From: Synergistaceae bacterium
GTDB lineage: Bacteria; Synergistota; Synergistia; Synergistales; Aminobacteriaceae
Assembly: GCA_031280635.1 (NCBI GenBank)
Contig: JAITGK010000113.1
Location: 1 to 32,299, forward strand
Length of the DNA: 32,299 nt
Direction: 5' to 3'
Part shown: positions 8,302 through 14,722 of the stretch, one piece after another
How the letters are laid out: each line of letters begins with the position of its first letter
How positions within the stretch are numbered: position 1 is the first letter of the stretch
Translations under genes and position numbers: made by a program
Notes under the pieces: generated by a model
The model's database searches: none
Told to the model about the DNA's origin: nothing
What the model saw: the letters and a program-made list of their open reading frames with translations, nothing else

Positions 8302-8485
8302 ATAATTATATGATTTAAGCAATTGGGGCTATGTGACCATATCACGCCACTCTGCTGAGGGCGAGCGATATTTGGCTCGGCGCAGGTCGAAAAAAAGACC
8401 GTGGTGTCAAGCGAAACTGTGTCAAAATGCGGGAGGTGATGGCGGTGGGGTTAAGTCAGATACCCCCGGCAGAGCCGGGGGCTTG
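8302..8485 (+). ncRNA. HEARO-like RNA (IscB-type omega RNA), orphan
   Basis: The sequence ACGCCACTCTGCTGAGGGCG, then AGCGATATTTGGCTCGGCGC, then AGGTC and GACCGTGGTGTC, folds by hand into a coherent core. ACGCCAC pairs with GTGGTGT (7 bp with one G-U). CTGC pairs with GCAG around an inner CGAGC/GCTCG hairpin, and GGTC-GAAAAAAA-GACC forms a further hairpin. From memory this core matches the HEARO motif, the guide-bearing omega RNA encoded 5' of iscB in IS200/IS605-type elements. The 3' end carries the hairpin CCCCCGGC-AGA-GCCGGGGG (8463-8481), like an IS200/IS605 end or a terminator. A guide, if present, would lie in about 8302-8330. No iscB ORF follows; the next gene debris is a tnpA on the other strand. 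A remnant TnpB-type reRNA is the alternative. Confidence 0.55.
8463..8481. repeat. Perfect 8-bp hairpin, IS200/IS605-type end
   Basis: CCCCCGGC, loop AGA, GCCGGGGG, followed by CTTGATTTTG. Hairpins of this form are typical subterminal structures recognised by Y1 transposases. On the plus strand it could also terminate the RNA gene, though the T-tract is poor. Confidence 0.6.
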
Positions 8486-8534
8486 ATTTTGTGCACCGCT
8501 CAAAACGGTTAAAAACCTTGAGCCGCTGAAGCGG

Positions 8535-8866
8535 CTACCCCAGCAATTCCTGTTGTTCCAACTTTCGAGCCTCAGCTTCTTGGCTTCTTATGTAGGCCTT
8601 GATCACTTCCGCGTCTCTGCCTACCGTAGATATATAGTAGTCTCTGGCCCAGAAATTTTCTCCTCTAAAAAGTTCCTTTGCCTATCGCCAAAGTTCCTCG
8701 CTATGCTAATCGCGCTCTTTCCTTTGATAAAACCTAATACTTGCGCTACCGCGTATTTCGGCGGGATGGATATATACATGTGGACATGATCCACCACCAC
8801 ATGGCCCTCCAATATTTGGCATTCCTTTTATCGGGGCAGTTCATGAAAAATTTCTCCTAAGAGCAT
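8535..8866 (-). pseudogene. tnpA: IS200/IS605 Y1 transposase tnpA, broken
   Basis: The minus strand encodes most of an IS200-type TnpA in pieces. First comes GEIFHELPR, then an in-frame TAA, then KECQILEGHVVVDHVHMYIS with the HUH motif (HVH), then IPPKYAVAQVLGFIKGKSAI and SIARNFGDRQRNF. A one-base frameshift near 8664 follows. The remaining frame reads GENFWARDYYISTVGRDAEV and IKAYIRSQEAEARKL, ending at TAG 8535-8537. The catalytic Tyr is expected in the IKAYIRSQ segment. The N-terminal ~45 residues are absent. With a stop, a frameshift and a missing start the gene is dead. Just after the stop is a 6-bp hairpin (8521-8536). Confidence 0.8.
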
Positions 8867-8967
8867 CTATCATAACCATGCTATCTTGATAAAGTTTACT
8901 TTGAAATACCGCATTTTAAAAATTGCTTTATAGCCTAAAGGCCCAAACAGGTAAATTATGTTAGGAG
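8861..8967 (-). repeat. Dispersed ~107-bp repeat block, copy 1
   Basis: On the minus strand the block runs from CTCCTAACATAATTTACCTG through AGTAAACTTTATCAAGATAG to CATGGTTATGATAGATGCTC. The same sequence with a few substitutions and one indel ends the window at 32190-32299 in the opposite orientation. It joins the IS5-like fragment on one side and the tnpA remnant on the other. The identity is unknown. Confidence 0.8.
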
Positions 8968-8971
8968 TTCT

Positions 8972-9102
8972 AAATGTAAGGTTGTCGATTCGCACGTTAC
9001 CGCGTTGGCGCGGAAAGAGTGGTACAATACGCTCAAATTGTTCTGCTGTAATAGTCTTCATAAGGCTATTACAGCAGATAATTCGGTTTGTGTCAACACA
9101 TC
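8972..9102 (-). mobile_element. 5' end of an IS5-like element, transposase truncated after 30 codons
   Basis: From ATG 9059-9061 the minus strand encodes MKTITAEQFERIVPLFPRQR and then GNVRIDNLTF, the usual N-terminus of IS5-family (IS427-group-like) transposases. It is then cut off at the junction with the repeat block at about 8967-8972. Upstream, GATGTGTTGACACAAACCG next to CTAG (9102-9105) looks like a terminal inverted repeat beside a CTAG-type target. A 13-bp perfect hairpin places the ATG in its loop (see 9042-9078). Confidence 0.65.
9042..9078 (-). promoter_or_regulatory. Start-codon hairpin of the IS5-like transposase
   Basis: TCTGCTGTAATAG and CTATTACAGCAGA form a perfect 13-bp stem around an 11-base loop holding the transposase ATG. 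Such a structure could limit translation from read-through transcripts, as known for other insertion sequences; here that is inference. Confidence 0.55.
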
Positions 9103-9144
9103 CTAGTAACTACGAAAAGGATTTTTTCTAACCGCTAGCCACTA

Positions 9145-10518
9145 TCATTGAGCTTGCTCCTTGCAGGCGCGGGCGAAGTTGAGGGCGAGCTGGGGATCTC
9201 CGCAAAGGTGGATGTGCGGGTAGCCCGCGTGAAGCGTGGATGTCGCGTGAATGCCTCGCCAGCTTGGCCCACCGGACTTGAAGATGAGGAACCCATCCCC
9301 GTTGTTTGTGCCATCGGAGTAGTGGAACTCATGCCCGCGTCCCGTCCAGCCCTGTAGGGCCAGCAGACCCGTCCGTTCCGCCGTCAGCTCCACGTAACCA
9401 AAACGAGTCAGTTTGGAGGTCACGAAGATCTCGCCCTCCAAGACCCCGCTCATTTTGAAGACTCCATCACTCGTGCGGAGGTACGCGCATAGTAACATAA
9501 AGCCCCCGCACTCGGCGAAAGTCGGAAGCCCTCCTGTCACCAAACGGCGGAGGCCCTCCAGCATCGAGGTGTTGGCGGACAGTCGCGCCGCGTGCAATTC
9601 GGGGTAGCCGCCGCCTAGGTAAAGTCCATCGGCGTCCTGGGGCGGAGTCGAGTCGTGAAGAGGACTGAAAAAGACGAGTTGCGCCCCAACCTCCTCTAGC
9701 AGATCCAGGGCGTCGCGGTAGTAAAAGCAAAACGCCTCGTCCCTAGCCACGGCGAGCCGGAATGGACCGAGACAAGGCAGAGGGGGGAAAGACTCCTCTG
9801 GGAGCGGCGGGGCGGAGGCGGCTACGGCCAAGAGGCGCTCCAAGTCCACGGAGCGCTCCGCCTGGGTCGCCAGACGCGCGATCTTCGCGTCCAAGTCCGT
9901 GACCTCCTGCGCCGTCACCAGCCCCAGGTGGCGACTTTCCAGGGAGCAATCCTCCATGCGAGGCAGACAGCCCAGCGTCTCAAGTCCCGTCTCGTCTTCC
10001 AACATAGGCTTCAAGACTGCGAGACGGCGTTCGTCCGTCCCGTTCAGGAGGAACCCCGCGATCCCGCTGTTGGGTCGGAATGCGACAAACCCCTTGGCCG
10101 TCGCGGCCAGCGAGGCGGAAGCTCCCCGCGCGTTCAGCACCAGGAGCGCTGGGGTTTTCGTCATGGCCGCTATCTCGTGACTGCTCCCCTCCGTGCCCTG
10201 TCCTCGTCCGTCGTAAAATCCCATCACCCCTTCGATGACCGAGCAGTCCGCGCCTTGGGCGTTCTTGCGCAACAGGCGGCGCAGCGTAGCCTTGGGAAGC
10301 AGAAAGGAATCTAGGTTGCTCGACTCCCGACCCGTGACGCGCGTGTGAAACATCGGATCGATGTAGTCGGGTCCGCACTTAAAACCTTGGACGGCCAGTC
10401 CGCGCCGGGTCAAAGCCCCCATCAAGGCGCAGGTGAAGGTTGTCTTGCCACACCCGCTTCCCGTCCCCGCGATCAGCACACGAGGCGCATTCAGAAAAGC
10501 GTCGCCTTCTTCAAACAT
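9145..10518 (-). CDS. cbiA: Cobyrinate a,c-diamide synthase CbiA
   Basis: 457 residues starting MFEEGDAFLN, with AAAGGAG about nine bases upstream. The N-terminal ATP-binding domain has the P-loop GTGSGCGKT (18-26) and GFKCGPDYIDPMFH; the middle has VIEGVMGFYDG. The C-terminal class I glutamine amidotransferase-like domain has YLGGGYPELHA, the Cys nucleophile in FAECGGFMLL (C337) and GHEFHYSD. The enzyme amidates the a and c side chains of cobyrinate with glutamine and ATP in B12 synthesis. No other cobalamin gene lies in the window, so it stands alone between the IS graveyard and a repeat-rich gap. The stop follows the FARACKEQAQ tail. Confidence 0.93.
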   Translation of the reverse strand: MFEEGDAFLNAPRVLIAGTGSGCGKTTFTCALMGALTRRGLAVQGFKCGPDYIDPMFHTRVTGRESSNLDSFLLPKATLRRLLRKNAQGADCSVIEGVMGFYDGRGQGTEGSSHEIAAMTKTPALLVLNARGASASLAATAKGFVAFRPNSGIAGFLLNGTDERRLAVLKPMLEDETGLETLGCLPRMEDCSLESRHLGLVTAQEVTDLDAKIARLATQAERSVDLERLLAVAASAPPLPEESFPPLPCLGPFRLAVARDEAFCFYYRDALDLLEEVGAQLVFFSPLHDSTPPQDADGLYLGGGYPELHAARLSANTSMLEGLRRLVTGGLPTFAECGGFMLLCAYLRTSDGVFKMSGVLEGEIFVTSKLTRFGYVELTAERTGLLALQGWTGRGHEFHYSDGTNNGDGFLIFKSGGPSWRGIHATSTLHAGYPHIHLCGDPQLALNFARACKEQAQ

Positions 10519-10666
10519 AAAAACTCTCCTTTCCGTTTGACCTGGTTCGCTCCTCCCCTATTTTCGCACAATGAAGCTTACGGAGACGCTGACGGAAATA
10601 TCGGCTCTTGACGCGTTTGCCCTATTGAAACTCTCTGTAAAAACATAAAATTATGGTAGAATTTTA

Positions 10667-10745
10667 GAGCGTGTTTGAGAACTAACTACTCCAACAAAAA
10701 ATAGCAGTTTTCAGGCGCTTTTTTAAACGCGTTTATAGTCCAAAC
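10667..10745. repeat. MITE-like repeat, copy 1 (right end missing)
   Basis: AGAGCGTGTTTGAGAACTAA, then CAACAAAAAATAGCAGTTTT and GCGCTTTTTTAAACGCGTTT plus ATAGTC, match the left three-quarters of the copy at 11351. The right terminal repeat is absent; tnpB debris follows directly. Confidence 0.75.
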
Positions 10746-10798
10746 AGATTCTAATCGCTATGGTCGCCCGTTCAAAAACTCTTGCTTTTTTGAGCATT

Positions 10799-10903
10799 CC
10801 TTGTAGAATGTGTAAGTAGATATGTCCAGCATGTAGGAGAGAACACGACTGCGACGTCAATGCGGCTGTAAATATTCTCAGAGTGGGGGCATCCATATCT
10901 TGA
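10799..10903 (+). pseudogene. tnpB: IS605-type tnpB, C-terminal remnant
   Basis: The plus strand encodes PCRMCK, an in-frame TAG, then ICPACRREHDCDVNAAVNIL and RVGASIS before TGA. The paired CxxC motifs (zinc ribbon) and HDxDVNAAxNIL (RuvC-III region) are diagnostic for TnpB. Everything upstream is lost and replaced by the MITE-like repeat. The TAG inside the zinc ribbon shows decay. Confidence 0.75.
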
Positions 10904-10985
10904 GAGAGAAGATGTAAGACCAACTTCGGTTGGCTGTCTTTGTTGATTTCTCACTGGTTTTAGCTATAGGAGTATGTCAATGAGG
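10904..10985 (+). mobile_element. IS605-like right-end remnant without repeat insertion
   Basis: Downstream of the tnpB remnant, GACCAACTTCGGTTGGCTGT then CTTTGTTGATTTC, a short TCACTGGTTTT linker and AGCTATAGGAGTATGTCAA form the 3' end of the element. The hairpin ACCAACTTCGGTTGG... is palindromic. The same two blocks, separated by repeat copy D, occur at 21855-22003 on the other strand. Confidence 0.6.
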
Positions 10986-11033
10986 TTCCTGCTTTGAGTA
11001 AGGTAAAATCTTCCAAAGAAGGGAGGTAATATC

Positions 11034-11210
11034 GTGAGTTTTACAGATGTGTGCTATGACTCAGTAGGGTATAATTGGTCTCAGGTCTCAGGTCTCAGGT
11101 CTCAGGTCTCAGGTCTCAGGTCTCAGGTCTCAGGTCTCAGGTCGAACTGTGGGCCAAAATCTCTTTTCTTTATCAAAGGCATCCAGTCACTTCTGTTGTC
11201 TTTCTCATGA
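11034..11210 (+). CDS. Short ORF spanning the heptamer repeat, unknown function
   Basis: GTG at 11034 follows a strong GGGAGG site seven bases upstream. It gives 58 residues: MSFTDVCYDSVGYNW, three exact SQVSGLR repeats, then SNCGPKSLFFIKGIQSLLLS and a stop. The repeat unit is seven bases, so three DNA units encode one seven-residue unit, and gain or loss of one DNA unit would shift the reading frame. No domain is recognised. The hydrophobic tail is too short and mixed to call a membrane segment. It may be a real small phase-variable gene or a chance frame behind a leftover ribosome site. Confidence 0.3.
   Translation: MSFTDVCYDSVGYNWSQVSGLRSQVSGLRSQVSGLRSNCGPKSLFFIKGIQSLLLSFS
11077..11143. 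repeat. Tandem heptamer GGTCTCA, 9.6 copies
   Basis: Nine perfect GGTCTCA units plus GGTC, with no interruptions. Perfect identity of all units suggests recent slippage expansion. It lies inside the 58-codon ORF. Confidence 0.97.
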
Positions 11211-11325
11211 ATTCAATTACGCGATTTTAGCGGGCACGGCGCCTTTGTGTTCCGAAGGGGCTGGTTTGTGTGGTAAAAAGGTGGTGTTCTCGCGCCGTTT
11301 TTCGGAGCATATACGGGGACCGTAA
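11206..11325 (+). pseudogene. Possible TnpB C-terminal tail remnant
   Basis: An open stretch without a start reads HEFNYAILAGTAPLCSEGAG and LCGKKVVFSRRFSEHIRGP before TAA. The AGTAPLCSEG pattern resembles the poorly conserved tail that follows the zinc ribbon in some TnpB proteins. An ACGGCGC/GCGCCGT inverted repeat lies inside. The assignment is weak. Confidence 0.25.
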
Positions 11326-11350
11326 AGTACTTTGTAAAGACGTGTTTCCT

Positions 11351-11451
11351 AGGGTGTGTTTGAAAACCAATTATTCAACAAAAAATAGCCGTTTTTAGGC
11401 GCTTTTTTAAACGCGTTTATAGTCAAACCAGGAATTTTAAAACACGCCCTA
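11351..11451. mobile_element. MITE with imperfect 16-bp terminal inverted repeats, copy 2
   Basis: AGGGTGTGTTTGAAAA at the left and TTTTAAAACACGCCCT at the right are inverted repeats (14 of 16 match). If the ends are taken as GGG and CCC, both sides are flanked by TA. The body matches the 10667 copy, and short pieces recur near 22091 and 32108. It is about 100 bp and non-coding. Confidence 0.65.
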
Positions 11452-11544
11452 AAAAACGCTAAACAAATTGGTTCGCCCCTGGTACTTCAGTGGGATCTTT
11501 GGTGGTTTTGGCGAGGGGGCAAAAAAGGTATTATTCAGCGTTTG

Positions 11545-11638
11545 CAGCGAGTTGCATAATTATACGCAGAAATAAAAGATCAAAAAACGGGTATAAACGG
11601 CAAAAACTTGCCGCAAAAAAGAGTCAATGGCTCTAAAA
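11545..11638 (+). repeat. Dispersed ~95-bp repeat, copy B, in the porin leader
   Basis: TTGCATAATTATACGCAGAA, then ATAAAAGATCAAAAAACGGG, TATAAACGGCAAAAACTTG and AGAGTCAATGGCTCT (hairpin). It ends seven bases before the porin ribosome-binding site, so it forms most of the visible 5' untranslated region. Confidence 0.75.
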
Positions 11639-11659
11639 TACTGTAGGGAGGTTTTATTG

Positions 11660-13252
11660 GTGAGAAAGTTTGTGAGGAAGTTACGTGTCGCGTTTCTGTG
11701 TGCTTTGTGCGCGGTCGTTATGGGAGTCTCGGCGAGCTTTGCCGCGGTGAATCCGTTCATGGACGTGCCTTTGAACCACTGGGCCTATGACGCCATCGGG
11801 CAATTGGCGGCGCGGGGCGTCCTGTCTGGGTATCCGGATGGCGCGTACAATGGAAAACAGCCGACGTCGCGCTACGAAATGGCCTCCGCCGTGGCCCGAG
11901 CTTTGGCTCTCACCGACCTGAGCAAGGCCGCCAAGCAGGACGCGGCGATGCTCCAGAAACTCGTCGCGGAGTTCAGGAATGAACTGGATGCCCTGGGTGT
12001 CAAGGTTGACGAGATGGACGTTCGTGTGGGCGCCATGGAGGACCGCCTGGGCGGCTGGAAAATCGGCGGTGAGCTGCGCATGGATCTGGCTGTGGAAACT
12101 TGGAAAATACTTGAGCAAGCGCTTGGCCAGAGCGCAAATCTCACCAGAGGCGAAGTCAGCAGGGCCCGCCTTGAGCTTCACCGCTGGTTCGGGGCGGACG
12201 AGGGGATTTATTTTTACGCTCGACTGGAAGAGAATGATGGTAATGTGATATTCGACAAATTCTACGCCGACGTCCCCTTTGTCTGGAACTCGACCTTGAC
12301 CGCTGGGCGCTTTGACCGCGACTTCGAGAGCGACTATCGCTTCTCGATCGGCGGGGCCACCGACATCTCCAACGAAGCCTGGATGAGCGACCGCACGGTG
12401 GACGGACTGGGTCTCTCGAAGTCCGTCGGCGCGGGCTCGGTCAACTTCTACATGGCGCGCCCGGCCCTGCAAGGCTACCTCCAAGACGACGCGACCTTTG
12501 ACATCTGGGAGTTCCATCTCTTCACGCGGGTTCAGTTTTCGGAGCGGTTTGGGTTCGACATCGGCGCGCAGTACCTCCTGGGTGACGACGCTTCCGTGTT
12601 CACGCTCGACCCGACCCGCACCCCCAACCCCTTCATCCCCAACCCCAACATAGACATAACGGTAAGCGACATCTTAACACTTTACGGCGGACTCCGCTTC
12701 AACTTCACACCAAGCGCCGCTATCAAGGCTTTCTACGCTTACCAGGACGCCAGCGCCGAGCGTAGCGTAGGGGCTAACGTGTGGAGAAGCATCGACTCGG
12801 GCAGCGTCAACGCTTGGAAGCTCATCTTCGACGCGAACCTGCTGGAGGCCTCCAAGTTCTGGCTGGAACTCGGCCACCTGGACCAGGGCTTCTACCTCCC
12901 CTACGACAACACGGCCTTGACCCTTGGGGACGATGCCGGGTGGAACAGCCGCGACGGCGGAGCTGGAGTTATCGCGTACGATACGCACATCTGGCGAGTG
13001 GGAGGGCTTCACCAGTGGAACGAGAAGTGGTCCACGTGGCTTTACGCGGCGGGTCACTGGTTGAGCCCCGACAATCTGCCCGAATCCCAATACAATGGGT
13101 TCCAGTTGGGAGTTGGCGCGGAGTATCGCTACAACGAGTACGTGGCCTTCGCCCTCAACTTCGTCCACGTGGACTGGGACAACTACGCCACAAGGGACCT
13201 CTTCCTTTTCGACGCGCATCGCCTTCAGTTCCGAACCAGAGTGACATTTTAA
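11660..13252 (+). CDS. SLH-domain outer-membrane porin
   Basis: 530 residues from GTG 11660-11662, with GGGAGG about nine bases upstream (TTG 11657 is an alternative). A signal peptide (MRKFVRKLRVAFLCALCAVV to about residue 28, SASFA cleavage) is followed by one S-layer-homology domain (NPFMDVPLNHWAYDAIGQLA, GVLSGYPDG, TSRYEMASAVARAL; about 32-92). Next come a short coiled coil (about 95-130) and a long alternating beta-strand region rich in aromatic and acidic residues, ending RLQFRTRVTF with a terminal Phe. This is the architecture of OmpM/Omp-alpha-type porins of diderm Firmicutes, Thermotogae and Synergistetes, where the SLH domain grips the cell wall and tethers the outer membrane. The barrel assignment is by pattern only. 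It is monocistronic, ending at a strong terminator. Confidence 0.85.
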   Translation: MRKFVRKLRVAFLCALCAVVMGVSASFAAVNPFMDVPLNHWAYDAIGQLAARGVLSGYPDGAYNGKQPTSRYEMASAVARALALTDLSKAAKQDAAMLQKLVAEFRNELDALGVKVDEMDVRVGAMEDRLGGWKIGGELRMDLAVETWKILEQALGQSANLTRGEVSRARLELHRWFGADEGIYFYARLEENDGNVIFDKFYADVPFVWNSTLTAGRFDRDFESDYRFSIGGATDISNEAWMSDRTVDGLGLSKSVGAGSVNFYMARPALQGYLQDDATFDIWEFHLFTRVQFSERFGFDIGAQYLLGDDASVFTLDPTRTPNPFIPNPNIDITVSDILTLYGGLRFNFTPSAAIKAFYAYQDASAERSVGANVWRSIDSGSVNAWKLIFDANLLEASKFWLELGHLDQGFYLPYDNTALTLGDDAGWNSRDGGAGVIAYDTHIWRVGGLHQWNEKWSTWLYAAGHWLSPDNLPESQYNGFQLGVGAEYRYNEYVAFALNFVHVDWDNYATRDLFLFDAHRLQFRTRVTF

Positions 13253-13258
13253 AGCTCA

Positions 13259-13285
13259 GGGGGGCGTTTTGCCCCCCTCTTTTAT
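13259..13285 (+). terminator. Intrinsic terminator of the porin gene
   Basis: GGGGGGC, loop GTTTT, GCCCCCC, then TCTTTTAT; it begins six bases after the porin stop. Confidence 0.9.
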
Positions 13286-13315
13286 CCAACGTTCCGCGTT
13301 GTTATTTTCTAACCA

Positions 13316-13402
13316 CTAGAGCCGTTGATTCTTTCCCGCGCAAAGTTTTTGCCTTATATCAGGTTTTTGACTTCATATTTTCGCACGCGATTCCCGCCAT
13401 AA
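13316..13402 (-). repeat. Dispersed ~95-bp repeat, copy C
   Basis: Minus-strand copy with the terminal hairpin AGAATCAACGGCTCT, AAAAACTTTGCGCGGGAAAG and a diverged AATCGCGTGCGAAAATATGA end. It lies between the convergent porin and SGNH hydrolase genes. Confidence 0.7.
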
Positions 13403-13443
13403 AAGCCGAGAAGCGCGTGTGTCCCTTATCATTCGCCAGGCGC

Positions 13444-14115
13444 TCACATTCCCAGCATTTTTTTGACCTTTGTCCCGATGACTTCCCCCAGTTTGACGTG
13501 GGCGTCCTCGTTCAGGTGGAGCCCGTCCACCGAACTCGGTGTGACGAACTCGGCCGCGTTCAAGAATCCGCAGTGGTACCGTCCCGCAAGTTTCTCGTAG
13601 ATAGCCGGGAGTTGCTTTGATTTTTCCCGCGACGCCGCGCTGAAGCCAGGGTAGTATTTAGAGCTGTCCCCAATGGGCGCAACCTCCGGCGGGCTGATCA
13701 GGAGCGTCCTGAGCTTGGGCGACAAGGAGGCGGGGAGGATCAGAAACAGTTCTCGCAACAGGCGCTCCACCCCCATGCCGATGACGGCGGGCTGGGCGGC
13801 GTAAATGTCTTTTGTGTCGTTGGTTCCCAGCATGAGAACGAGGAGGTCCAGCGGTTCATGGGAGTAGTAGGATACCAGGAAGTGAGGCAGGGCGCACCGG
13901 CCGGGGCGGATGGGGTCCTCGAAAACCGTTGTCCTGCCGTTATAGCCCTCTTCTATCACGCGGCAATCGCTCCCCAGAAACGACGCCATACAGCCAGGCC
14001 ACCGGATTTGATAGGGGTGGCGGGTGAACGCCCCCGTCTCGAAATTGAAGGTGTCGGGGTTCAGGCCCCAGGTGTTGGAATCTCCGTAACACAATATCGT
14101 TTTCCGCTGCTCCAT
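13444..14115 (-). CDS. SGNH/GDSL-family hydrolase
   Basis: 223 residues; GAAGG lies about nine bases before ATG. The motifs are block I CYGDSNTWG (nucleophile S13), an invariant Gly region in EEGYNGRTT, block III LMLGTNDTKD and block V VDGLHLNEDAHVKLG (D197, H200). No signal peptide is present, so it is probably cytoplasmic. It resembles the arylesterase/acyl-CoA thioesterase I-like branch; the substrate is unknown. It is the last of three minus-strand genes (LigB-like, AMMECR1, SGNH) with short gaps, suggesting co-transcription. Confidence 0.85.
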   Translation of the reverse strand: MEQRKTILCYGDSNTWGLNPDTFNFETGAFTRHPYQIRWPGCMASFLGSDCRVIEEGYNGRTTVFEDPIRPGRCALPHFLVSYYSHEPLDLLVLMLGTNDTKDIYAAQPAVIGMGVERLLRELFLILPASLSPKLRTLLISPPEVAPIGDSSKYYPGFSAASREKSKQLPAIYEKLAGRYHCGFLNAAEFVTPSSVDGLHLNEDAHVKLGEVIGTKVKKMLGM

Positions 14116-14148
14116 GTTTGCGACCTTCTTTCCAAAGAAAAACTCTGC

Positions 14149-14706
14149 TCAGAGGCCATGGGCCTTTTCTTTATACCGTTCCACGCGGAAGCGCTCGATC
14201 TCCGCGATGTCGGCGGCGCTTCTCATACCTGCCTTCCGCGCCGCGATGTCCAGTTGCCGCTCAACAGTGTCCACCCCCTCCAAGTCTGGCAGCAGGACGC
14301 CCCGCAGCGGTCCGCGGGACACGATGACGCCCCACTGGATGGGGTCGAGCTCTCCCCGATTCATCACGGACTCCGGCGGACTCAGCACGTCCACGGAAAA
14401 TTCCGTTTCTTCCAGCTCCCTTGCGACCATCGGAGAAAAGCGTGGGTCGCGGGTCGAGGCGGCGACGGCGTTAGAGATGATCTCTAGGTCAAGTCGCGGC
14501 GACGCGGGGAGGAGCGTCCCGATGCAACCGCGCAGATCTCCGCGAAACGTCTTTATGGACACAAAGCACGCTCGCTTGGGGCTCCAAAGACCCTGTTCCG
14601 CCTCTAGCGCAACCTCCGCGCCCGACGCCGGAAGCGGCTTGCCGCCCAAAAGTCGTTCTACCGTCACTCGCGCCAGTCGGACGTAGGGGTGGTTTTTCTC
14701 GCTCAT
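14149..14706 (-). CDS. AMMECR1-domain protein (AmmeMemoRadiSam system A-type)
   Basis: 185 residues. ATG 14704-14706 is preferred over the preceding TTG because GGGAGG is eight bases upstream. The whole protein is an AMMECR1 domain with the signature LRGCIGTLLPAS, then ISNAVAASTRDPRFSPM and ELEETEFSVDVLSPPE. Near the C-terminus it has GVLLPDLEGVDTVERQLDIA, matching the end of the family fold. The biochemical function is unknown; members co-occur with MEMO/LigB-like proteins and a radical SAM enzyme. Only 16 bases separate it from the upstream LigB-like gene. In many bacteria these two domains are one fused protein, so the pair here looks like the split form. No radical SAM gene is nearby. Confidence 0.9.
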   Translation of the reverse strand: MSEKNHPYVRLARVTVERLLGGKPLPASGAEVALEAEQGLWSPKRACFVSIKTFRGDLRGCIGTLLPASPRLDLEIISNAVAASTRDPRFSPMVARELEETEFSVDVLSPPESVMNRGELDPIQWGVIVSRGPLRGVLLPDLEGVDTVERQLDIAARKAGMRSAADIAEIERFRVERYKEKAHGL

Positions 14707-14722
14707 CAAAGTTCCCTCCCTG

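Noticed and set aside
8330-8485. Group II intron fragment
   Set aside because: No GUGYG 5' end or domain V signature; the fold fits an omega RNA better.
8621-8812. 63-residue intact small protein
   Set aside because: It is only the middle of a broken IS200 tnpA; flanking frames continue the same protein.
10723-10923. 66-codon minus-strand ORF
   Set aside because: It runs opposite the tnpB zinc-ribbon remnant, which explains the sequence better.
11077-11143. CRISPR array
   Set aside because: The repeat is a 7-base unit in direct tandem with no spacers and no cas genes nearby.
11681-12517. 278-codon minus-strand frame opposite the porin gene
   Set aside because: No recognisable domain and it lies wholly antisense to a convincing SLH-porin.
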